Below are positions 56,888-64,000 of a stretch of 64,000 nt of DNA, piece after piece. The translations under genes were made by a program, and so were the position numbers. The stretch spans positions 90,093,549-90,157,548 of the forward strand of contig CM053274.1 in assembly GCA_028583415.1 (NCBI GenBank). The letters are read 5' to 3'. Positions within the stretch are counted from its first letter, which is position 1. The number at the start of each line of letters is the position of its first letter. Source of the stretch: Protea cynaroides. Its lineage: Eukaryota > Streptophyta > Magnoliopsida > Proteales > Proteaceae. Below the pieces are notes generated by a model that ran no database searches, was not told the origin of the DNA, and worked only from the letters and a program-made list of their open reading frames with translations.

Positions 56888-58726
56888 ATGGCCAACTTAG
56901 GAGCTCTCTTCATTACTCTTGCTGCTATTATCTCCATGATTGCACTCAATCTGAGTTTTGTTGATGCCACATTTCCAAAGAGTGTATACATTACATGGGG
57001 AGCTCAACAAGTGGAGATTACTGGTGATGATCTTGAGCTTATGTTAACCAATTCGTCAGGTATTTCTTACCACTCTTCACGTAGATGATACCACGTACAC
57101 ATACGATCATGCATTGTGTGTGCCACGTGCGCACTAAGAATCAGATTTTATTAAAGACGAGTAAAAAAGATATACAACTGCTAGGAATCCTTCCCATGCC
57201 ACTTCGGCATTGCATCCCATCCTATCTCTCGTTGAGTGAAGGAAGGAGAAGAAATCCAAATATGAAATGACTGATTATATGCGCTGTAAATCTTGACAAA
57301 TCATCCGCCACAGAATTTCTCTCGAAAACAAAACAATGGGTAACACACTGGATTCACATCCTCTCCTCCCAGTGATTTGGGAGGAAGGAGACGCCCCCGT
57401 TGGATGGTCGATATGTGGGACTCGGGTGAATCCTAGTCCTCCATATATATGAGCTGACAACCCCTGTCAGCTCAGCTTGTCGGTTCGGTATCGGCTCGGA
57501 TAGAGGGCTTAGATTCACCCGAACCCCAGGTGTCAGCCATCCATCAAGACCGCCGTCCCTCTTTCCGAATCTCTGGGAGGAGAGGATTTGAATCTGTAAC
57601 ACGTCATTGAATAGTCTATAAAACAATGGGAGATACTCATCCACTCTTGCCAACACCACCAAAGAATATTACAATACTACAAGATCCCTTCAACCACAGT
57701 CGTCGAATCAATCTCGATCCAGATGTGAATAGTGCCCAACTCCCGAGCATGCCTAACTAAAAGTAGCACCTCCCTGAATTCTGCTAAATAATTCGTTCTG
57801 ACCCCCAAAAATTTTGCAAAAGCTACAATCACTTTCCCACTAGATATCCGGATCACCCCACCTCCTCCCATGTTACCTGGGTTCCCTAGGGATCGAACTA
57901 CCATCAATATTAAGTTTTAACCAGCCATTGGAGGTTTTACCTTGTGCACTTCAATCACAACTGAGACTCTATGCAATTTAGTATTGAGCAGTAATCGATT
58001 AACCAAAACCCACTGTAAACCCCCATTTTGGCCCCAGTTTATCGAGGACGTTTTTATCATTTAGGTCATGTTAGAATTTCCCAGCATCTTAGATCATTAT
58101 GAAGAAATATTAAAAAAAAAAAAAAAAAAGAAGAAGAAGAAGTTAATGTGTAGGTATTTGGGTTTTCGGTTGTGGAACAGTTTTATAAGTTTGATAGTCT
58201 CTGTAACTTTTATAAGTTAATTCTTGGGCTTGTTTTTGCTATCTGTTTTTCCTTCCACAGATTTAGTGGTTTGGCTTCTAATGTGCCTTTTTTTTTTTTA
58301 TAATTTTTTTTTGGGTTATGCTTGAATGCCAATGTAGTATTATGGATACTACACTGCTTTGTTGCTTTGTTGTCACCGCTACTCATCTTGTTTATAACGA
58401 GTGTCTTGTTGTGATCCATTCCCAATGGCTTGATGTAATCTCGATCTGTTCTGGTTACAACCTCTTGTAACCAAATGTCTTGATGTAACCTAGTGTGGTT
58501 TTCCACTATAACCTAATCCCAATATCTTGTTGTAACCTGGATCAATGCTGGTTAGTTACTTTGGTAATCCATTCTTTTGCTTACTGGAACCATGTAGCAT
58601 GTTTCAATAAGTTGGTTGTAACCCATGGCAACCAAATTTGGTTTTAATACTCAAACATGATTTAGTCTAGTGTTATATGCTCAAGTTGGCCCCATTTTTA
58701 TTTGGTTTGGTTTAAAGTAGACTAGG

Positions 58727-58758
<32 letters not shown>

Positions 58759-61700
58759 TGTGCTAATGACGGGTATCCAAACCTTTGGCATGACTAATCC
58801 CGTGGGCTCATGCTGACTCCACAACCAAATGGACCGGGTCATTCTGGGGTTGAATGAGAACCATTCCACTTGCACTCATAGCGGGAAAGAAAGAATACTT
58901 AACACCCCCGTGTGAGTGGCATCAAGGTAATGAGAAGAGTTGAACTCAACATCTTTCGCTTTAGCACCTTCCGCTTCCTGAGGCGTAGGCTCCTTGCCGA
59001 CTCAGCTACCCCCTTGGGGTTAAAGTATACTAGGATTAGTTGTTGGGTATAACACATGCTTGATTGATCACTTTATATGTTTAATTTAATATGTTCACAT
59101 GTTTAAGCCATTTTATTCCATGTTTAGTTCAACCTTTTTAAGTACCTGAATCTAGCATGGATCACGCTTCAATATTCTATGCTTATCAATTTATTGTATT
59201 CTTGTGCTCGATTTGAATGCATGAATCCTTCTCCCCTTGCGTTTTAAGGTAACTCCAATGAATCCATTCTTGCTGGGATTTTCAAATCCCATGCTGACTA
59301 GTGGACCCGCTTAGGTCATGGGCCCACTCATCCAATAGGGTTGGTCCCCAAAATTTGTTTTCATCCTTCGAAAAAAAAAAAAAATACAAAAAAATGTGTG
59401 TTCATGTCTATGTGTTTCGAGCGGCGATCGAGATCACCTGGTCCGATACTGTCCTGATTTGTTCGTGGCTTGAGGCCACTCATCTCCCAAGTTTGGGAGT
59501 TGGTCTGTGGACCAATTGTTTTCAAAATTTAGTTCACCCTTGCTGAGTGCAGGGAGTTGAGGTTAGAATACCTCTTGATGCCATCCAGGATCCAACAACA
59601 CGTCATCTATTGGAAACTAAATTTGACCTGATTTTTCGAGGAGATACGTATGCAATGGAAAGTAGTTACTTTGCGTTCAGTCACACGTGCTTCCTTAATC
59701 AAAAGAATATATCACACATTTGTAAAACCTTGCCCAAACTACGTTTGGCCTGATTCCCGCCGCATAGGGATATGTAGACAACTTGATATAGACCTTGAGC
59801 TCGGTCATCCATCTGTTGTTGTTTTTTCCTATTTGTTTATTCTTTAATTCTTTTTTTGTTTATTCATATTTATTTCGTTCCTTAATTCATCCATTTATTT
59901 ATTGATTCATTTATTATTTGTAGACTTGTATTTTATTTTCCAAACTTGTGTGGTGGCATCCTAAGTTAACAGAACTTAGTAATTTGGTCAAGGGTTTCCC
60001 ACTTGTCTATTTAGGTTTGATTGAATGACCTAAACATACATAAGCCTTAAGAATGTAAGAAATAATAGGACTAAAAGAGACCGGTCCACTGATCGGACGA
60101 GTTGGGTGCCTAACACATTTCCAACTCGTAAATTGACGTTTACCTTTCTTTGGTGAAATTAGAAGCTGGTCCATTGAGCAACGAGTCAATAGCGTATCTC
60201 CAAGTGAGAGATAACTTATAGGTCTTAGACCTCATCTAGGTGGTGATTACAGATTTTCCCCATCTATTGACGTGGATGGATAAGGTCACAAGGCTAAAGC
60301 CTTTGATCTTTGGTTTATTAGAGAAACTCCTTCTTTCAAGCACGAAAAAGAGAGGACCATAGGAAAAATCCATTGTCCTCACACCCACTCATCAATATTT
60401 GAAATACTGCATGCCTCTCACAAGGAAGCATCTTTCAGATCACCAACAATATCAAGAAGTATAGTATTCAATCATTCTAATTAATTCAATGGAATTGTTT
60501 GATCATAAAGAGATTTTTTATAATTTCGCATGTGAGAGGTAATTTCTTGGCTCCATCCAATCAGTTAACAACTAACCGCTCTTGTGATAACATATAGCTA
60601 GCATTTGAAGTTGGGGTCACCAGTGTTTATCATGATGGTTGCATATATGGCCGCTTTTGATGGTATACAAGACATATAATGTTAAGTTGGTACATCATAA
60701 TAAGGTTTGATAAAAAAAATTTCTTAGTAATTCGCTTTTCACTACAAGTTGGAACTTCCCCTTTTCACTCTAGTACATAAATGAAATACCAAAACTGTCC
60801 CTCATGCATATTGAGATTTCTGTGATGACCCAATGAGTGTGTAATAAAAGGAATCAATGACAACTACATCTTGTGACAACCCTTAATTACATTTAGATGG
60901 ACCTTCTATTTTTTATGATCTTTTTCTTTGGGATTTTTATACCTTGGAGGAAATGACATTGCTTACTTGTTCTTTATTGCTAACATGGATGTCAAAATAC
61001 TCAAGCACAGAGCTTCAAAAATTCATCACCTTCTTCTTCTGAGTATAGTTAAATTACGTATGCACATTGCAACATCTTCTTGTAGGTTAGCCTCTTAAGG
61101 AAGAATACATAAATACCAAAGTTCAACCTGCAATAGCATAACTTACAACTTGAGCAAGATAGGCTTTTTGTATTTCTGCTTTTGGAGTTCTAATCACTGG
61201 ACATGGTCACATTGTGCTAATGATGATGTGGAGATAGAAAGATCAAGATCTTTCTCTGACCTCCAAATGAACTCCTACAAAGCTAACCTTAATATCTTGC
61301 TTTGGATTTCCAGGGTCCGGAATTGCATCTAAACGACAGTTCCTCTTTGGCAGCATAGAAATGCTAATCAAGTTGGTACCAGGAAATTCTCCCGGCACTG
61401 TTACAGCCTACTACGTAAGTACTAAACTAAGATTGCATTTGGTACAAGTTCTAAGTCAAGAACACATTCTGAAATGACAAAAACAATATTCAGTAATATA
61501 TTTTCTTTCTTGAATTATGGAATGGGTTAAGAGAAAGCGGCTCATTCTAGAACGCCCTCTTTTGCCCATTCTGTATTCGGATCCCAGAATGAAAGTAACT
61601 CATTCTTTAACTAATTCTCATCCTATATTTAAGAATGTATAACGGACACAACCTTAAACAAACGTAACCCAACTAATTAATTGAAGCTCTCCTTACACAC

Positions 61701-62476
61701 CATCATTAACTGGAGAAATTTTGTGCAGTTATCGTCCACTGGTTCTAATCATGATGAGATAGACTTTGAGTTTTTGGGAAATCTATCAGGACAACCTTAT
61801 ACTGTCCACACAAATATCTACACTCAAGGTGTTGGAGGCAAAGAGCAACAATTTCATCTCTGGTTTGACCCAACTGCTGATTTCCACAACTATACCATCC
61901 ATTGGAATCCAAGCCACATTGTGTGAGTTTCAAACCCAAATGTTCTACTTGTTACAAGGGCAGCTAGAACAACCGCCCATTTTCACCGTCGGATTACATA
62001 TTGTAACGACCCTTGTTACGTTTAAATGAACCCATATATCATATTTATATATTTGGTCTTCTTTCAGGTGGTTTGTGGATGGGTTTCCAATTAGAGTTTT
62101 CAAGAACTATGAAAGCCAGGGCATTGCTTACCCAAACCAGCAAGGGATGAGGGCTTATTCCAGCATATGGAATGCTGATAACTGGGCAACAGAAGGTGGT
62201 CGCATAAAGATTGACTGGAACAGTGCACCTTTCATAGCTAGATTTCAAAGGTTTAGACCAAGGGCTTGCCATTGGAAGGGACAAGGTAGCATCAGTCAGT
62301 GTGCTGCCAATACAACTGCCAATTTGTGGACCTTTCCTGTTTATAGCAAACTGAATGACAATCAAATTGGTCAGTTGATGTGGGTCAGAAACAACTCCAT
62401 GATTTACAACTACTGCACAGATTATGAGAGATTCAACTCAACTATGCCCCCTGAATGTTCTTTGCCTCAATATTAG
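56888..62476 (+). CDS. XTH: xyloglucan endotransglucosylase/hydrolase (GH16, XTH)
   Basis: Secreted wall enzyme that cuts xyloglucan and joins the end to another chain or to water, loosening or remodelling the primary wall. There are four exons: 56888-57059, 61314-61414, 61729-61922 and 62068-62476. All borders are GT/AG, giving 291 aa, the normal XTH length. Residues 1 to about 26 form a signal peptide ending VDA. FPKSVYITWG starts the GH16 fold. HDEIDFEFLG at 99-108 holds the nucleophile E101 and acid/base E105, followed by the N-glycosylation site N109-L-S. WFVDGFPIRVFKN and GMRAYSSIWNADNWAT are conserved sugar-binding strands. The C-terminal XET_C extension has Cys in RACHWKG, SQCAAN, NYCTDY and PPECS. 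The frame is intact although intron 1 is 4254 bp and full of transposons. Resemblance to the Arabidopsis XTH1-3 group is my impression only. AATAAA at about 62588 is a candidate polyadenylation signal. Confidence 0.94.
57285..57945 (-). pseudogene. LINE RNase H relic in XTH intron 1, split by a MITE
   Basis: On the minus strand from 57,945: WLKLNIDGSS, then after a frame change SLGNPGNMGGGGVIR, TNYLAEFREVLLLVRHAREL and IWIEIDSTTVVEGIL, then ISHCF and FERNSVADDLSRF. These are the consecutive conserved blocks of plant LINE RNase H. The last two blocks are separated by the MITE at 57341-57619. No RT is present. Confidence 0.8.
57341..57619. mobile_element. 279-bp MITE with 11-bp target-site duplication
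   Basis: AAAACAATGGG is duplicated exactly at 57330-57340 and 57620-57630, and one copy restores the LINE RNase H reading (HCF..FERNS). Inverted repeats of about 70 bp include GGATTCACATCCTCTCCTCC near the left and GGAGGAGAGGATTTGAATC near the right. About 20 bp at the right end lie outside the inverted repeat. The 9-11-bp duplication suggests a Mutator-like MITE. Confidence 0.85.
58014..60383 (-). mobile_element. large solo LTR in XTH intron 1, 2370 bp (2062 bp without the SINE)
   Basis: On the minus strand it begins TGTGAGGACAATGG and ends ATGGGGGTTTACA. It has a perfect CCCAC duplication (58009-58013 and 60384-60388). Start, end and the internal GTGTTAGGCACCCAAC / ACGGG-type block match the 4.2-kb insert at 27325-31554, so both belong to one large-LTR group. 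No coding domain. It contains the SINE below. Confidence 0.85.
58731..59019 (-). mobile_element. tRNA-derived SINE, 289 bp, complete
   Basis: It is flanked by a 19-bp duplication, TTAAAGTAGACTAGGATTA at 58712-58730 and the same with one mismatch at 59020-59038. On the minus strand the A box TAGCTGAGTCGG is at 59008-58997 and the B box GAGTTCAACTC at 58947-58937, both close to pol III consensus. The 3' end is an (AAAT)n tail, seen as (TTTA)n at 58731-58758. Head-to-tail order and duplication leave little doubt. Confidence 0.92.
60384..61313 (+). other. XTH intron 1, 3' part
   Basis: AT-rich intron sequence without a recognisable element. The acceptor TTTCCAG lies at 61307-61313. Confidence 0.6.
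61432..61655. mobile_element. MITE in XTH intron 2, hAT-like
   Basis: Homologous to 7640-7880. Ends GATTGCATTTGGTACAAG and (inverted) GGTTGTGTCCGTTATACATT are weakly complementary. The flanks CTAAACTA and TTAAACAA agree at six of eight positions, which would fit an aged 8-bp hAT duplication. Splice sites of the intron are outside it and intact. Confidence 0.55.
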
Positions 62477-62593
62477 TAGAGAAAGGTTGCAGCTGGGTTC
62501 CACCCATGTTTACCATATGGTGATATGTTGTTTAATAAGAATTGGGACACATTGGTAGCCACCTCATGAGTGTATGAAGGTTGAACTAATAAA

Positions 62594-63625
62594 CATTGTT
62601 GTAGAAGAAATCATAAAGCAACTCAGCGCTGGATTCTTAGAAGTTTCAGAATACCCAGCAATTTTTTTTTCTCACTCTTCCCTTTACATAAAAAAAGAAA
62701 AGAAAAGAAGGGGTATTCACTGTAATTTTTGTATTTGTTTTGGGGGAGGGATTCATGCATGGTTAGATTTGGTGATCAGACCATTCCTTTTATAGGAGTG
62801 GAGGCATTTTTGTTATTACAAATGTTGTATTTAAGTGATCTAACGGTTCCTTTTATGGTCGTATATGAAAATTTTTGTCTTTATAATAACATATCGACAA
62901 TAATTTCAAGATAAAAATTTTAATTTTCTCCATTACCGTTGTTTGAAAACAAACTCAAGGCCTGCTTTCAACTTGAGATTGGTTGTTTTTTTTTGGAAAT
63001 TTAAAACTCTCTCTCTCATTGGGGAATTGAGTTCCACATGTTGTGGAGTTTTGAGGCATGAATATGATTTTTTTTTGGTGCTACAATGCGCACTGTGGGG
63101 TCCAGAAGATGGAATTGGTCGTCCAAATAAGGGGCAGCCCTTCTTGGGGGAGTAGAGTGAGAGGGTAGGAGGGGAGGTGAGGAGGGATATTGGGTCCCTA
63201 GAATTACACATGAGTTAACATGCTAACAATCGCCTGTGCAAAAATTTTTTTATTTTTATTTTATGCTTATTACGCATGAATCGTTAAATAAATAAAAATT
63301 TCATTCTTAAATTTGTTGGTAGGGAGGAGAAACCTTGTTCGGCAAACGCCACTTGCACCCTCTCACAATAATGTAAAATGACCGAGGGTGTGTTAGAGGC
63401 CCGTTTGATAAAACTTCTGCTTCTGGATTTTATGGATTCTGGCTCCCAGGGAGCCATTTTGGAGTAGAAGCGCGTTTGATAAGTCCAATTAGATTCCAAC
63501 TCCCACAGAGTGAACCGGATTCAGAATGACTCTAGAATCCAAAATTTTGGAGTCATAAATACTTGCTCCAAGTTGTTGGATCAACTTTTTAAGAGAAAAA
63601 AAGAGTCGACACTCACATGACTATC
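62594..63625. other. intergenic downstream of XTH
   Basis: No gene. GGCCCGTTTGATAAAACTTC at 63400 and GCGCGTTTGATAAG at 63471 look like degenerate MITE sequence. Confidence 0.45.
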
Positions 63626-63631
63626 ACTTGA

Positions 63632-63955
63632 CCACCACCACCACCACCACCACCACCACAACCACCACCACCACCACCACCACCACCACCACCACCACCA
63701 CCACCACCACCACCACCACCACCACCGCCGTCACCACCTCTACCACCACCACCACCACCGCCGCCTCCACCACCACCACCAACACCACCACCACAACCAC
63801 CACCCACCACCACCACCACAACCACCACCACCACCACCACCACAACCACCACCACCACCACCACCACCACAATCACCACCACCACCACCACCCTCTACCA
63901 CCACCACCAACACCACCATGTGCCCCACCACCACCCAACACCACCGCCCACCACC
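63632..63955. repeat. (CCA)n microsatellite, about 320 bp, with interruptions
   Basis: Perfect ACC triplets at 63632-63725, then interrupted by CCG, CCT and ACA variants. Overlapping frames translate to poly-Thr, poly-His, poly-Gly or poly-Trp/Val and are not genes. Confidence 0.97.
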
Positions 63956-64000
63956 ACTACTACGACTGTTTTTCTAGACTTCGATTGGAGGGATAGTGTG

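Noticed and set aside
57060..57088. Early stop suggesting XTH is a pseudogene
   Set aside because: The stop is in intron 1; splicing at 57059/61314 keeps the frame and yields a full-length XTH.
63613..63996. Poly-Thr/His, poly-Gly and poly-Trp/Val frames
   Set aside because: All are translations of the CCA microsatellite in different frames.

Overview
The window is nuclear DNA of a flowering plant, most likely a non-grass with a repeat-rich genome. The evidence is spliceosomal introns, a group IIa WRKY factor, a cell-wall XTH enzyme, and plant-type copia, gypsy, LINE, SINE and MITE sequences. I cannot name the species. Only two host genes are convincing: a WRKY40-like gene (minus strand, 9928-11116, four exons, 297 aa) and a xyloglucan endotransglucosylase/hydrolase gene (plus strand, 56888-62476, four exons, 291 aa). 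Both have intact reading frames and canonical splice sites by hand assembly.

Region by region. 1-9.9 kb is AT-rich intergenic DNA with microsatellites, inverted-repeat (MULE/MITE-like) elements and a LINE RNase H relic. 9.9-11.2 kb holds WRKY. 11.2-26.8 kb has no gene; it carries three small solo LTRs (14803-15384, 15588-15941, 19150-19448), LINE fragments and MITEs. 26819-37860 is a decayed Ty1/copia element with both LTRs and a tRNA-Met type primer site. It is split by a 4.2-kb TG...CA insert in gag and a 2.1-kb solo LTR in protease, each flanked by a 5-bp target-site duplication (TSD). 38254-54649 is a 16.4-kb Ty3/gypsy element of Tat type on the minus strand: 432-bp LTRs, TSD ACTAT, dual RNase H, a spliced antisense gene, and two tandem arrays. 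Its protease is split by a 2.3-kb solo LTR that itself contains a second solo LTR of the same family, so three insertions are nested. 55.4-56.6 kb holds tandem repeats and a long foldback element just upstream of XTH. XTH intron 1 (4.25 kb) contains a LINE relic split by a MITE, then a 2.4-kb solo LTR that is itself split by a tRNA-derived SINE. The window ends in a CCA/ACC microsatellite.

Nearly every transposon boundary was fixed by finding the matching TSD by eye, and in three cases removing the insert restores an expected codon series, which gives a relative insertion order. The retroelement coding regions all carry stops or frameshifts and should be treated as dead. Lineage names (Tat, Ogre-like, hAT, MULE) rest on family knowledge and motif recognition, not on searches.
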